This document shows positions 33,675 through 43,952 of a DNA stretch of 64,000 bases, piece after piece. Source of the stretch: Rhodobacteraceae bacterium UBA7436. GTDB lineage: Bacteria > Pseudomonadota > Alphaproteobacteria > Rhodobacterales > Rhodobacteraceae. The translations under genes and the position numbers were made by a program. Under the pieces are notes generated by a model that saw only the letters and a program-made list of their open reading frames with translations, was not told where the DNA came from and searched no databases. Numbering within the stretch: the stretch's first letter is position 1; each line of letters begins with the position of its first letter. Where the stretch lies: contig DLQI01000134.1 in NCBI GenBank assembly GCA_002478745.1, positions 7,906 to 71,905 on the forward strand, given 5' to 3'.

Positions 33675-35482
33675 CAGAAGTTACGCACTTTTGGTGCGAT
33701 ACGCTTAAGCTCGATGCCGCCATCATTCTCTGCTGTCAACGGATCAAGGTGCACACCGCGATAGCTAAGTGTTGCCTCGTTCTTGTCGTTGAATGTCGCC
33801 AATGTGTGAACGCGCCAATCTTTGTCGTCACGCTCTGGGAAGTCCTCGTGGGCGTGCGCCCCGCGGCTTTCTTTACGTGCTTCAGCGCCGGTGATTGTAG
33901 CCACAGCATTTGGCAGAAGGTTGGCCAATTCAAGAGTTTCCATCAGATCGCTGTTCCAAACCAATGAGCGGTCAGTGACGCCGATGTCGGACCATTTGGC
34001 CGCAACTTCATCCATCTTAACCTTGCCCTCAGCCAGTGTGTCGCTTGCCCGGAAAACGGCGGCGTCTTTTTGCATGGTCTGTTGCATCTCAAGGCGCAGC
34101 TCAGCTGTTGGGATAGCCCCTTTAGCGTGACGAGTATTATCGAAACGTTCAAAGGCAGCATCAACAGATTTTTGGCTCGGCGTTGGCACTGGGCTATCTG
34201 GATCGATGATCTTACCTGCGCGGATCGCAGCCGCACGGCCAAAGACCACTAGATCGATGAGTGAGTTAGACCCAAGGCGGTTGGCCCCGTGAACTGATGC
34301 GCACCCTGCTTCGCCCACAGCCATCAGGCCCGGGGACACCGCATCTGGTGTTTCAGCAGTTGGGTTCAGAACTTCACCCCAATAGTTCGTTGGAATGCCG
34401 CCCATGTTATAATGCACGGTTGGCAGAACTGGGATTGGTTCTTTGGTCAGGTCCACGCCTGCAAAGACGCGTGCGGATTCTGAAATGCCCGGTAGGCGCA
34501 AATCCAGTGTTTCTTTTGGCAGGTGGTTGAGGTTCAGGTGGATGTGATCCCCATTGGCCCCAACGCCGCGACCTTCGCGAATTTCCATCGTCATGCAGCG
34601 CGATACGTAATCGCGCGGTGCAAGGTCTTTATACTGAGGCGCATAACGTTCCATGAAACGCTCGCCTTCAGAGTTGGTAAGGTAACCACCTTCGCCGCGC
34701 GCACCCTCTGTGATCAAGCAGCCAGCGCCGTAGATACCAGTTGGGTGGAACTGAACGAATTCCATGTCTTGGAGTGGCAAGCCAGCGCGTGCCACCATGC
34801 CGCCGCCGTCACCTGTGCAGGTGTGGGCAGAAGTGGCTGAGAAATAAGCGCGGCCATAACCGCCGGTTGCCAGCACAACCATCTTGGCTGAGAATAGGTG
34901 CATCGTGCCGTCATCTAGCTTCCAGCACAAAACGCCCTGGCAGGTGCCGTCTTCGGACATGATCAAGTCAATCGCGAAGTACTCGATGTAGAATTCCGCG
35001 TTGTTCTTTAGGGACTGACCATAAAGCGTGTGCAAAATGGCGTGGCCTGTACGGTCAGCCGCGGCGCATGTGCGCTGTACTGCTGGGCCTTCGCCAAATT
35101 CAGTGGTGTGACCACCGAATGGACGCTGGTAAATCTTGCCCTCTTCGGTGCGTGAAAAAGGAACGCCGTAGTGCTCTAGCTCGTAAACCGCCTTTGGGGC
35201 TTCGCGGGCAAGGTATTCCATCGCATCGGTATCGCCCAACCAGTCAGAACCTTTGACGGTGTCATACATGTGCCACTGCCAATTATCAGGGCCCATGTTG
35301 GATAGGGACGCCGCGATACCACCTTGGGCCGCAACAGTGTGAGAACGTGTTGGGAAAACTTTGGTTACGCAAGCAGTGCGCAAACCTTGTTCTGCCATAC
35401 CCAGTGTCGCGCGCAAACCTGCGCCACCGGCACCAACAACAACCACGTCATATTCGTGGGTTTCATATTCATAAGCAGCCAT
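33674..35482 (-). CDS. sdhA: succinate dehydrogenase flavoprotein subunit
   Basis: 602 residues. The FAD-binding [20 protein letters not shown] is near residue 15, and the FAD-attaching histidine is in [14 protein letters not shown] near residue 48. The active-site [21 protein letters not shown] and [18 protein letters not shown] are present. It oxidises succinate to fumarate. The stop overlaps the small ORF downstream, and sdhD lies 21 bases upstream. Confidence 0.98.
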   Translation of the reverse strand: MAAYEYETHEYDVVVVGAGGAGLRATLGMAEQGLRTACVTKVFPTRSHTVAAQGGIAASLSNMGPDNWQWHMYDTVKGSDWLGDTDAMEYLAREAPKAVYELEHYGVPFSRTEEGKIYQRPFGGHTTEFGEGPAVQRTCAAADRTGHAILHTLYGQSLKNNAEFYIEYFAIDLIMSEDGTCQGVLCWKLDDGTMHLFSAKMVVLATGGYGRAYFSATSAHTCTGDGGGMVARAGLPLQDMEFVQFHPTGIYGAGCLITEGARGEGGYLTNSEGERFMERYAPQYKDLAPRDYVSRCMTMEIREGRGVGANGDHIHLNLNHLPKETLDLRLPGISESARVFAGVDLTKEPIPVLPTVHYNMGGIPTNYWGEVLNPTAETPDAVSPGLMAVGEAGCASVHGANRLGSNSLIDLVVFGRAAAIRAGKIIDPDSPVPTPSQKSVDAAFERFDNTRHAKGAIPTAELRLEMQQTMQKDAAVFRASDTLAEGKVKMDEVAAKWSDIGVTDRSLVWNSDLMETLELANLLPNAVATITGAEARKESRGAHAHEDFPERDDKDWRVHTLATFNDKNEATLSYRGVHLDPLTAENDGGIELKRIAPKVRNF

Positions 35483-35503
35483 TTTCAGGTCTCCCTTAAT
35501 CGA

Positions 35504-35875
35504 TTAAAGCGCAATGCGTGCGATGGCGAATAGGCCCGTCGCAGCAGCAGCATAAGAAAGGCAGATCACGAAAATGATCGCCACTTTTTGGGAGGTCCCG
35601 TGCACGTAGTCTTCAATCATGGTCTGTGCGCCATTCTTGAAGTGCATGAAGGTAACGCCAATGGTCAGAGCCGCCACAATCGCTGGGAACGGGCGGGCAA
35701 AGTACGCCAGCACGTTTTCATGTGTTTCACCCAGCATTGGGCCAAATGTAAAAACAAACAACGGGATCAGCAAAAGCAACGCTACAGAACTGACTTTCAT
35801 AAGCCAGAAGTGCTCTGTGCCTGTTTTGGCAGAACCCATTCCAGTGGCGCGTTTACGGTCGGTCAAATAAGACAT
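35504..35875 (-). CDS. sdhD: succinate dehydrogenase membrane anchor subunit
   Basis: 123 residues with three transmembrane helices. SAKTGTEHFWLMKVSSVALL opens the first helix, and MHFKNGAQTMIEDYVHG is the conserved block near the haem and quinone site. It anchors the SdhAB dimer with SdhC. It sits 10 bases downstream of sdhC and 21 bases before sdhA. Confidence 0.94.
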   Translation of the reverse strand: MSYLTDRKRATGMGSAKTGTEHFWLMKVSSVALLLLIPLFVFTFGPMLGETHENVLAYFARPFPAIVAALTIGVTFMHFKNGAQTMIEDYVHGTSQKVAIIFVICLSYAAAATGLFAIARIAL

Positions 35876-35885
35876 GGTATTCTCC

Positions 35886-36269
35886 TCAGACCAAAATGAT
35901 TGTGATGACGGTCAAGACAACTGATCCGATGACCACAGCCCAACCCATTTTTTCAGCCGTTGGGATATCAAGGCCGATGCCGTTGTCCCAAATCAAGTGA
36001 CGTACACCTGCAAGCGTGTGGTACCAAAGGCCCAGAACCGAGAAGGTCATGACAAGGTCACCAAACCAGCTGGTTAGAAATCCGTCCGCTAGAGCGTACG
36101 CTTCGGGCGATGTTGCCGCTGCCAGGAACCACCAGACAATCAGCAATGCAGAAATCAGCATCGCGTTGCCAGTAATCCGCGTCAGGATAGACGTCATGGA
36201 TGTAAGCTGTGGGCGGTAGATAGTCAGGTGGGGTGAGAGTGGGCGATTGCCCCGGTTCACGTCGGCCAT
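35886..36269 (-). CDS. sdhC: succinate dehydrogenase cytochrome b556 subunit
   Basis: 127 residues with three transmembrane helices. NRGNRPLSPHLTIYRPQLTS is the SdhC signature, and the haem histidine is in WYHTLAGVRHLIWDNG near residue 86. It is the first gene of the sdh operon. A pair of TGTGATCACA palindromes lies 127 to 157 bases upstream and is shared with the suc operon. Confidence 0.95.
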   Translation of the reverse strand: MADVNRGNRPLSPHLTIYRPQLTSMTSILTRITGNAMLISALLIVWWFLAAATSPEAYALADGFLTSWFGDLVMTFSVLGLWYHTLAGVRHLIWDNGIGLDIPTAEKMGWAVVIGSVVLTVITIILV

Positions 36270-36395
36270 TGTTGATGTCCTTTTTCAGTCTCTACCATGT
36301 TCTAGCGCTTTTTGCGCCCGTGTCACCTAGGCAGAGGTTAATTTTCCGAAGCGTAAAACGCATCTTTTGCACTTATTTTCATCTTTTGAATACTT

Positions 36396-36426
36396 TGTGA
36401 TCACACGTTATGAAAGTGTGATCACA
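36396..36426. promoter_or_regulatory. Twin TGTGATCACA operator of the sdh operon
   Basis: TGTGATCACAC (36396-36406) and GTGTGATCACA (36416-36426) are perfect 11-base arms around GTTATGAAA. Equivalently, two palindromic TGTGATCACA sites start 21 bases apart (36396 and 36417). The same pair, with the same spacing and a similar spacer, lies before sucC (42540 and 42561). Confidence 0.7.
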
Positions 36427-36473
36427 TTTTAGATAAAGTCGTTTGCCAACCTATCAGCCACTAAAAAACAATC

Positions 36474-37235
36474 CTACTGCGGAAGCGGCAGGTAGCGCAG
36501 CCATTCTGCATATTCTGTACACACGACAACACGCACCTCATCAGGAATGTAAAACGCATTTGGTTCACCACACTCTTCAACCGCAACAGTCAGCGTATTT
36601 GGAAAGACAAAGTCCTCGTTCAAGGCAACGACTTCTTCCATGATCATCTTTTCAAACAGCGTTTCTGTGCCCCCTTCATAAACGACGCTTTGCGTAGGTG
36701 CTTTTTCAGCAAGCCCCTCAAACGCAGCACCCCAGCTGTTTTCTGCAGCTTCAAATTCAATTTCACACCAAATCATACGACCATCAGGCACACCCAGATC
36801 TTCCCCAATGTGGGCACGGGCGTCCATATCGGCACCCGCAAACAAGCACGCCAAGTTGTAATAGCGTTGCAAATCTGGCCCATGGGTACTTGCCCAATAA
36901 GGTTCGCCAGTCTCTTCAGCCAACGCTAAAAACATGTCGGCCGCAGCATATGTGATCTCGATCGCAGCTTCTTCTTCATACAGTGCATCGATCAAAAACA
37001 CGGAGGCGACGTCTGCCGCATCTTCTTCTTGTCCCAAAAGCGGCAGCTCAAGCTGATCGATCATGGCATGGCCAATCTCGTGATAGAGGGTTGCAAGCAG
37101 GTTATCGTGAACAAATTGATCCGAGTTGGGTTCACCAGAATAATCGAACACTGGCGCGGATGGGCCAGCAAAATACTTTTCGACCCCAATCAACACAACC
37201 GTTACGACGGCAACACAGACCAAAAGTTTTTTCAT
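36474..37235 (-). CDS. DUF4344 family putative metallopeptidase
   Basis: 253 residues. A signal peptide or anchor (LLVCVAVVTVVLIGVEKYF) opens the protein. The zinc motif HEIGH is at residues 52-56 (LYHEIGHAMID), followed by EEDAADVASVFL, with a probable third ligand. Cysteines occur at about 129, 154, 236 and 244. DUF4344 proteins are predicted exported peptidases with no known substrate. ATG 37235 has CAGGTGA before it. It follows mch with a 47-base gap. Confidence 0.82.
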   Translation of the reverse strand: MKKLLVCVAVVTVVLIGVEKYFAGPSAPVFDYSGEPNSDQFVHDNLLATLYHEIGHAMIDQLELPLLGQEEDAADVASVFLIDALYEEEAAIEITYAAADMFLALAEETGEPYWASTHGPDLQRYYNLACLFAGADMDARAHIGEDLGVPDGRMIWCEIEFEAAENSWGAAFEGLAEKAPTQSVVYEGGTETLFEKMIMEEVVALNEDFVFPNTLTVAVEECGEPNAFYIPDEVRVVVCTEYAEWLRYLPLPQ

Positions 37236-37282
37236 CAAAATCACCTGTTTTTCATGCCAACTAAGAGCGGAAATTTCTTGAA

Positions 37283-38314
37283 TTAAAGCGGGATCAAAAC
37301 CCAATAATCGAGGTCTAGAAGCACCTCCGGCAAGAATTTACCATCATCAGCGCGCAAATCAAATGGCTTGCCGCCTTTCGTTGCCACGAGGCGCAATCGC
37401 AAAGCGCCAACACCAGGTGCGTCGGTTTGCGCTTTATCCAGAACCTCGGACCATGCCCGAATTGTATCGCCAGCCAAACATGGATTTGCATGTGCTCCGC
37501 TATTAAGCCCCGCCACAATTTGCGCATTCGCAAGGCCGTTAAAAGACAGCGCACGCGCCATAGAAATAACATGGCCGCCATAAATCAGGCGCGACCCATC
37601 TGGGCGTGCAGAGGTATCAAAATGGACCTTGGCCGTATTTTGCCAAAGCCGCGTGGCCATCATGTGTTCAGCTTCTTCCACGGTGACACCATCAACGTGG
37701 TCAATCTTTTCGCCGATTTCATAGTCACCCCAACGATGCGGTTCCCCAGCCAAAGTGAAATCATAATTCGTGAAATCAAGGCCTTTGGGGATCACCAATT
37801 GGTCAGCGGTTAGCGCCTTCGGCAGATCTGGCACAACGGTCACGGGTGCAGCTGCATCCAAATCCTTTTTGCGCACCATGACCCAACGCACGTATTCCAA
37901 CACCGTTTCATCATGTTGGTTCAGCCCAGTCGTGCGCACATAAACAACACCTGTCTTGCCGTTTGAATTTTGCTTGATCCCAATCACTTCAGATCGCGCG
38001 CGCAGGGTATCACCCGGCCATACCGGCAAAAGCCAGCGCCCTTGCGCATAGCCAAGGTTCGCAACCGCGTTGAGCGAAACGTCAGGGACGGTTTTCCCAA
38101 AGACGATGTGAAACGCGATCATGTCGTCCAGTGGACTAAACGGTAGCCCGCAATCTTGGGCGAATTGGTCAGACGAATACAGGGCATGACGCGCGGGATA
38201 GAGCATGTGGTAAAGTGCCCGCTCCCCCATTTTCACCGTCCGAGGGACCGCATGATCGATCACTTGACCAACAGTGTAATCCTCAAAAAAGCGCCCTGTA
38301 TTCGTCTTAACCAT
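37283..38314 (-). CDS. mch: mesaconyl-CoA hydratase (beta-methylmalyl-CoA dehydratase)
   Basis: 343 residues of two MaoC-like hot-dog domains. GRFFEDYTVGQVIDHAVPRT opens domain one, and QGRWLLPVWPGDTLRARSEV continues it. FTLAGEPHRWGDYEIGEKI opens domain two, which includes SRLIYGGHVISMARALSFNG. It hydrates mesaconyl-CoA to beta-methylmalyl-CoA in the ethylmalonyl-CoA pathway. The setting with sdh, NnrU and the malyl-CoA gene is as in Rhodobacter. Its start overlaps DUF1737 by one base. Confidence 0.94.
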   Translation of the reverse strand: MVKTNTGRFFEDYTVGQVIDHAVPRTVKMGERALYHMLYPARHALYSSDQFAQDCGLPFSPLDDMIAFHIVFGKTVPDVSLNAVANLGYAQGRWLLPVWPGDTLRARSEVIGIKQNSNGKTGVVYVRTTGLNQHDETVLEYVRWVMVRKKDLDAAAPVTVVPDLPKALTADQLVIPKGLDFTNYDFTLAGEPHRWGDYEIGEKIDHVDGVTVEEAEHMMATRLWQNTAKVHFDTSARPDGSRLIYGGHVISMARALSFNGLANAQIVAGLNSGAHANPCLAGDTIRAWSEVLDKAQTDAPGVGALRLRLVATKGGKPFDLRADDGKFLPEVLLDLDYWVLIPL

Positions 38315-38517
38315 TAGTGTTGACCCAGTTTGGTTTCGGGCGTGTATGTGCCTTCAACTTCTTTCACCACGGATTGACCGCAACGCATGATACCTGCTGC
38401 GTGGTCCCATGTTTGGGTCGGAGAGCCGTATAGTTCCCACCCCTTATTCACTGCATCCGTTACCTTGTGGCAAAAGGCTGCAGTGTCTTCTTCAGACAAA
38501 AAACGATATAATTTCAT
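38314..38517 (-). CDS. DUF1737 family protein
   Basis: 67 residues. LYRFLSEEDTAAFCHKVTDA then NKGWELYGSPT is the DUF1737 pattern. No function is known. It overlaps mch by one base and follows NnrU by 9 bases, inside the mcl2-mch operon. Confidence 0.85.
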   Translation of the reverse strand: MKLYRFLSEEDTAAFCHKVTDAVNKGWELYGSPTQTWDHAAGIMRCGQSVVKEVEGTYTPETKLGQH

Positions 38518-38526
38518 TACTTTTCC

Positions 38527-39072
38527 TTACCCGAATGGATTGACGCCCAGCGCGATGTGAATGGCGACAGCGATAGTGAATGTGACAAAGGTGATGACAA
38601 CCAGCAGAATGTCTTTTGACTTGTTACCGGGTTCTGGACGGACCCAATTTGGCTCAGCCTTATTGATCAAAATGACTGACCCAACAGCCCAAGCGAGCAT
38701 ACCGCCGAATAGGATGATTGCAGCCAGGTCTCCGTTTACCAAAAGGTGGGCAATGGCCCAGATTTTAACTGAGATCAGCATCGGGTGACGTAGGTATCCG
38801 CGCAAACGTCCCGTTGTAGCAGACATGCCAAAGACAAAAAACGCGACCAACATCAGAACGTGATTGGCGTGTTGCATTGCGCTTGGTGGGTTCCAAACTG
38901 CGATAAAATCAGCGCTGCGATACCCGATGATAATCAAAACAATGGCCAGCACGCTTGCGCCTGCAACGATCCCTTTGCCCTTATCGCCTAGCTTGGCGCG
39001 GTGATCGGGTGCCAAACGTTTCCAGTAATGTGCACCTGTCCATAGGATCAGGCCGAGAATGATTAGTAGCAT
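38527..39072 (-). CDS. NnrU family membrane protein
   Basis: 181 residues with five or six transmembrane helices. RLRGYLRHPMLISVKIWAIA then AHLLVNGDLAAIILFGGMLA is the NnrU core, with the conserved His of RHP. Family members were first linked to denitrification, but many occur with other genes. Here it lies between mcl2 and DUF1737 with small gaps of 4 and 9 bases. Confidence 0.88.
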   Translation of the reverse strand: MLLIILGLILWTGAHYWKRLAPDHRAKLGDKGKGIVAGASVLAIVLIIIGYRSADFIAVWNPPSAMQHANHVLMLVAFFVFGMSATTGRLRGYLRHPMLISVKIWAIAHLLVNGDLAAIILFGGMLAWAVGSVILINKAEPNWVRPEPGNKSKDILLVVITFVTFTIAVAIHIALGVNPFG

Positions 39073-39076
39073 TGTG

Positions 39077-39946
39077 TTACTCCGTGGCTAGGGCTGCGAT
39101 TGCATCTACCTTTGCCAGAGTATCACGTGCTGTTGCAACATGTAGGTTTTCCACGATTTTCCCGTCGACCACAGCAACGCCCTGCCCCGCGGCTTCTGCC
39201 GCTTGGAACGCATCGATTTGGCGTTGTGCCAAATCGACCTCTTCGTCAGTCGGTGAAAATGCAGCATTGGTGACGCCAATCTGTGCGGGATGGATCAAGG
39301 TTTTGCCGTCAAAACCCATGTCGCGGCCCTGCTCACATTCGACTTTCAATCCCTCGTCATCTTTAAAGGCATTGTACACACCATCAACAATCGCCAATCC
39401 ATGCGCCTTTGCAGCCAACAGGCACAAACTCAAGCTGGTTTGAAGCGGCAGACGATCTGTTCGGTGTCGGGTTTGCAGGTCTTTGGCTAAATCATTGGTG
39501 CCCATCACCATGCCTTGCAGCTTCGGGTGGCTAGCAATGGAGGCTGCGTTCAACATCCCCAGCGGCGTTTCCATCATGGCCCAAAGTGGCATGTCACCAG
39601 TGATTTGCGTCAAGGCATCCAAATCCGCCAAAGCACTTACTTTCGGCAACAAGATCGCATCCGCACCCATCGAAACAGCGGCCTTTGCATCATTAAGCCC
39701 CCAAGGCGTGTCAAATGCATTGATGCGGACAATCTTCATCCGTGCGCCGTAACCACCTGCATTCAGCGCCTCGGCCAATGTAGACCGCGATGCGATCTTT
39801 TCATCCACCGATACCGCATCTTCCAGATCAAATATGATCGCATCCACCGCCAATCCACGCGCCTTATCAAGCGCGCGCGGCTTGGATGCTGGGATATATA
39901 ATACGGATCGCAATGGGCGTGAGGCAGACATGCTGGAATCTTTCAT
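39077..39946 (-). CDS. mcl2: HpcH/HpaI family CoA ester lyase, probable (3S)-malyl-CoA thioesterase
   Basis: 289 residues of the citramalyl/malyl-CoA lyase-like barrel. SVLYIPASKPRALDKARGL, AIIFDLEDAVSVDEK with the metal-ligand Asp/Glu, and PLWAMMETPLGMLNA are present. The length and the operon with mch match Rhodobacter Mcl2, the malyl-CoA thioesterase, better than the longer Mcl1 lyase; this is inferred. M1 has no good ribosome site, and M6 (39931) is also possible. Confidence 0.83.
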   Translation of the reverse strand: MKDSSMSASRPLRSVLYIPASKPRALDKARGLAVDAIIFDLEDAVSVDEKIASRSTLAEALNAGGYGARMKIVRINAFDTPWGLNDAKAAVSMGADAILLPKVSALADLDALTQITGDMPLWAMMETPLGMLNAASIASHPKLQGMVMGTNDLAKDLQTRHRTDRLPLQTSLSLCLLAAKAHGLAIVDGVYNAFKDDEGLKVECEQGRDMGFDGKTLIHPAQIGVTNAAFSPTDEEVDLAQRQIDAFQAAEAAGQGVAVVDGKIVENLHVATARDTLAKVDAIAALATE

Positions 39947-40166
39947 TGAGTCATAAAGTTACACACAAAAGGCCATTTTCGCACGAAACATTCAAGGTGA
40001 ATTCTCATCTGGTCCGAATACCGAACCACAATTTGACCTACCGAACGTCTAGTTAACCAATGATTCAGCGTTTTACGTGCAATTTCAACGCAACAAAAAT
40101 TATCAACTCAAATCTTATTGGCTGCCCAACTCAGGTAGCCAGCACCTCTGCGAGAAGGTAAATTAA

Positions 40167-40499
40167 ATGAACCACGAAATGAAAATGTTGCACATGTCTG
40201 CCCTCATGATGGCGACGGGCCTTATAATCGCAACAACAGCAAATGCAGCCGCCCAACAGGTGCGCAACTGCGGACCACGGCCCCAAGTGGTCGAACGCCT
40301 GACATCAAACTATGGTGAAACACGCCAATCAATTGGCCTAGGTGCCAACAATTCCCTAATCGAAGTTTACGCGTCCCCCAGCACAGGGAGTTGGACCATC
40401 ACAATGACCCGCGCAGATGGGTTGACCTGTTTAATCGCGTCGGGACAATCTTATGAAAAATTGGTTGAGGCTTTGCCCAATTCGGACAGCGGAGCCTAG
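40167..40499 (+). CDS. small exported protein of unknown function
   Basis: 110 residues. A signal peptide ends near NAAAQQ (residue 30). The mature part has two cysteines (RNCGPR and LTCLIA), likely one disulfide, and short strands (LIEVYASPSTGSWTITMTRA). I do not recognise a named family, though such small periplasmic proteins are common in Rhodobacterales. AGAAGG precedes the ATG. It overlaps the convergent TauE gene by four bases. Confidence 0.7.
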   Translation: MNHEMKMLHMSALMMATGLIIATTANAAAQQVRNCGPRPQVVERLTSNYGETRQSIGLGANNSLIEVYASPSTGSWTITMTRADGLTCLIASGQSYEKLVEALPNSDSGA

Positions 40500-41308
40500 G
40501 TCAGTCCATCAAAGATCAATTTGATCCCAGTGACCATTAAGATCACGTAGGTGAACGCAAAAAAGATGCGCTCTGGGACTAAATGATGCGCGCGCACCCC
40601 AATCCATGTCCCAAGCAACGCAAACGGTGCCAAGGCAAGATTGGCCAGACCTGTCTCGAGCGTGAACATCCCTAGAAATGCGTAGGGAATGAACTTGGCG
40701 ATATTGATCGCCCAAAAGACTACAACCGTACATGCCTGATATTCTGTCTTATTGACCCCGCGCGACAACAGGTAAACCGCTGCGGGTGGTCCACCGGCAT
40801 GACTGACGAAACTGGTAAACCCAGCCGCAAACCCTGCAAATACACCTTGCCAATCTGGGGCCTCCCCCGCCGAGATGTTGACCCACCCTCTTGAGGTGAG
40901 TTGCGTCCAAATGACGAAGGCAACGGATATCACACCGATCAACACCCGAAACACATCATCATTCACAATGCTGAACAGGCCAGCACCCAGCGCAACACCG
41001 GGTATTCCGCCCAAAATCAGCAATCGCGACTCATGCCAGCGCCATTTGCCCCAGTAAGGTCGAAGGCTGGCGACATCCATTAACATCAACAATGGCAGCA
41101 TAACCCCAAGGGCCAAACCCGGTGGCAAAGTCAGGGCAAGAATCGATGCAGCCGCAAAGGCGGCGCCAGACCCAAAACCGCCCTTGGATATCCCCGCAAA
41201 CACAACCGCAGGTGCCGCAATCATGAAAAAGCTTAGGTCTAACTCAAGCAATGTTGCCACCTTAAAAAACCACAGATCACCAGTGTTTAGCGCACTAAGA
41301 GGGGGCAT
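40496..41308 (-). CDS. TauE/SafE family anion exporter (second copy)
   Basis: 270 residues with seven or eight transmembrane helices. FAGISKGGFGSGAAFAAASI is the first glycine-rich motif, and AGFTSFVSHAGGPPAAVYLL is the second. It is distinct in sequence from the copy at 19.8 kb, which has GVGGG instead. Substrate is unknown. AGAGG lies before the ATG at 41308; a start at M29 is possible. It is divergent from mdh. Confidence 0.86.
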   Translation of the reverse strand: MPPLSALNTGDLWFFKVATLLELDLSFFMIAAPAVVFAGISKGGFGSGAAFAAASILALTLPPGLALGVMLPLLMLMDVASLRPYWGKWRWHESRLLILGGIPGVALGAGLFSIVNDDVFRVLIGVISVAFVIWTQLTSRGWVNISAGEAPDWQGVFAGFAAGFTSFVSHAGGPPAAVYLLSRGVNKTEYQACTVVVFWAINIAKFIPYAFLGMFTLETGLANLALAPFALLGTWIGVRAHHLVPERIFFAFTYVILMVTGIKLIFDGLT

Positions 41309-41342
41309 AACATACCTCTGAACATGTTAGGGGGAATTCTAG

Positions 41343-42374
<1,032 letters not shown>

Positions 42375-42399
42375 GCTATCAAGATCAAATCCTAAGACG

Positions 42400-42435
42400 A
42401 AAAGGCCGCGCATGTTGATTGTGCGGCCTTTTCTA
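42400..42435 (+). terminator. Rho-independent terminator after mdh
   Basis: AAAAGGCCGCGCA (42400-42412) pairs with TGTGCGGCCTTTT (42420-42432) with one G-T wobble and is followed by TCTATTTTA. It ends the mdh transcript. Confidence 0.9.
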
Positions 42436-42529
42436 TTTTATGTCTGAGATAACCCCGCTTGGGCTTTAAATTGTCCAGAGAGTCGGTTTTCGAATTGAAA
42501 TGTCACAAAAATTTGTGCTTTCTTCTCAC

Positions 42530-42580
42530 TTTCGATTTTTGTGATCACACGATTTGCAAGTGTGATCACAAAAATCGAAA
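42530..42580. promoter_or_regulatory. 21-base perfect inverted repeat and twin TGTGATCACA sites upstream of sucC
   Basis: Left arm 42530-42550 and right arm 42560-42580 are perfect reverse complements of 21 bases around GATTTGCAA. It contains two TGTGATCACA palindromes at 42540 and 42561, 21 bases apart, matching the sdh site. A third half-like TCACAAAAAT lies near 42503. It is 103 or more bases before the sucC ATG. Confidence 0.75.
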
Positions 42581-42682
42581 ATCTTAGGGAAATTGCGCTA
42601 ACACCCTCTTTTTTCGTTTACGGCCCCTTCATAGATCAAGGTATACCCCTTCCCAAACGTATCTAATCGGGACCGATCTATC

Positions 42683-43876
42683 ATGAACATCCACGAATAT
42701 CAGGCTAAAGCACTTTTGCGTTCTTATGGCGCACCAGTTTCAGACGGACGTGTTGTCCTCAAAGCCGAAGACGCCAAAGCAGCTGCTGGCGAAATGGACG
42801 GCCCATTGTGGGTGATCAAAGCACAGATCCACGCAGGTGGACGGGGCAAAGGTAAATTCAAGGAAGACGACGCTGGCGAAGCTGGTGGCGTACGTTTAAC
42901 CAAGTCAGTTCAAGAAGCCGCTGACGAAGCCAAGAAGATGTTGGGCCGTACATTGGTCACACACCAAACTGGCCCAGCAGGCAAACAAGTCAACCGCATC
43001 TACATCGAAGACGGTTCAGGCATTGAAAAAGAATTGTATCTTGCCCTACTCGTAGATCGCCAAACATCTCGCGTGTCTTTCGTATGCTCCACTGAGGGTG
43101 GCATGGACATCGAAGAAGTTGCTGCATCAACACCAGAGAAAATTCTATCGTTCTCAGTTGATCCAGCTTCTGGATACCAAGCGTTCCACGGCCGCCGCAT
43201 TGCGTTCACACTTGGCCTTGAGGGCAAGCAGATCAAACAGTGCGTAATCTTGATGGGTCAGCTTTACAAAGCGTTCACCGAAAAAGACATGGAGATGCTC
43301 GAAATCAACCCACTGATCGTAACAGACAGCGGTGATTTGAAAGTACTCGACGCCAAAGTATCATTCGACGGCAACGCATTGTACCGTCACCCAGACATCA
43401 ACGAACTGCGCGACGAAACAGAAGAAGACGCAAAAGAGCTAGAGGCGTCCAAGTACGACCTTAACTACATTACGCTCGACGGCGAAATCGGCTGCATGGT
43501 AAACGGCGCTGGCTTGGCGATGGCCACAATGGACATCATCAAGTTGTACGGCGCAGAGCCAGCAAACTTCCTAGACGTAGGCGGTGGCGCGACCAAAGAA
43601 AAAGTAACAGAAGCGTTCAAGATCATCACTTCTGATCCAAACGTAAAAGGCATCTTGGTCAACATCTTTGGTGGCATCATGCGTTGCGACGTGATCGCTG
43701 AAGGCGTTGTAGCTGCTGTGAAAGAAGTCGGCTTGAAAGTTCCATTGGTTGTACGCCTTGAGGGTACAAACGTGGCAGAGGGCAAAGCCATCATCAACAA
43801 TTCCGGCCTCGACGTGATCGCGGCAGACGACTTGAAAGACGGCGCACAGAAAATCGTGAAAGCGGTTAAGGGCTAA
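42683..43876 (+). CDS. sucC: ADP-forming succinate-CoA ligase subunit beta
   Basis: 397 residues. [20 protein letters not shown] opens the ATP-grasp domain, with the [10 protein letters not shown] nucleotide loop near 46. Near 325, [20 protein letters not shown] is the CoA ligase block. It forms succinyl-CoA synthetase with SucD. It is the first gene of the suc operon, and the shared twin palindromes lie upstream. Confidence 0.97.
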   Translation: MNIHEYQAKALLRSYGAPVSDGRVVLKAEDAKAAAGEMDGPLWVIKAQIHAGGRGKGKFKEDDAGEAGGVRLTKSVQEAADEAKKMLGRTLVTHQTGPAGKQVNRIYIEDGSGIEKELYLALLVDRQTSRVSFVCSTEGGMDIEEVAASTPEKILSFSVDPASGYQAFHGRRIAFTLGLEGKQIKQCVILMGQLYKAFTEKDMEMLEINPLIVTDSGDLKVLDAKVSFDGNALYRHPDINELRDETEEDAKELEASKYDLNYITLDGEIGCMVNGAGLAMATMDIIKLYGAEPANFLDVGGGATKEKVTEAFKIITSDPNVKGILVNIFGGIMRCDVIAEGVVAAVKEVGLKVPLVVRLEGTNVAEGKAIINNSGLDVIAADDLKDGAQKIVKAVKG

Positions 43877-43952
43877 ACGCCTTTTACTGCGCACCTCGCG
43901 CTTCAACAATTTCGCCGCACAGCGGCACCGAAAACACACGAAGGAAGATCAC

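Noticed and set aside
36396..36426. CRP/FNR binding site reading of TGTGATCACA
   Set aside because: CRP needs TGTGA-N6-TCACA. Here the halves abut with no N6, and FNR needs TTGAT-N4-ATCAA. The site geometry fits another regulator better.
39953..39962. ATAAAGTTAC at the mcl2 start as a third ethylmalonyl-pathway operator
   Set aside because: Only a half-match and it overlaps the presumed translation start region; chance is a fair explanation.
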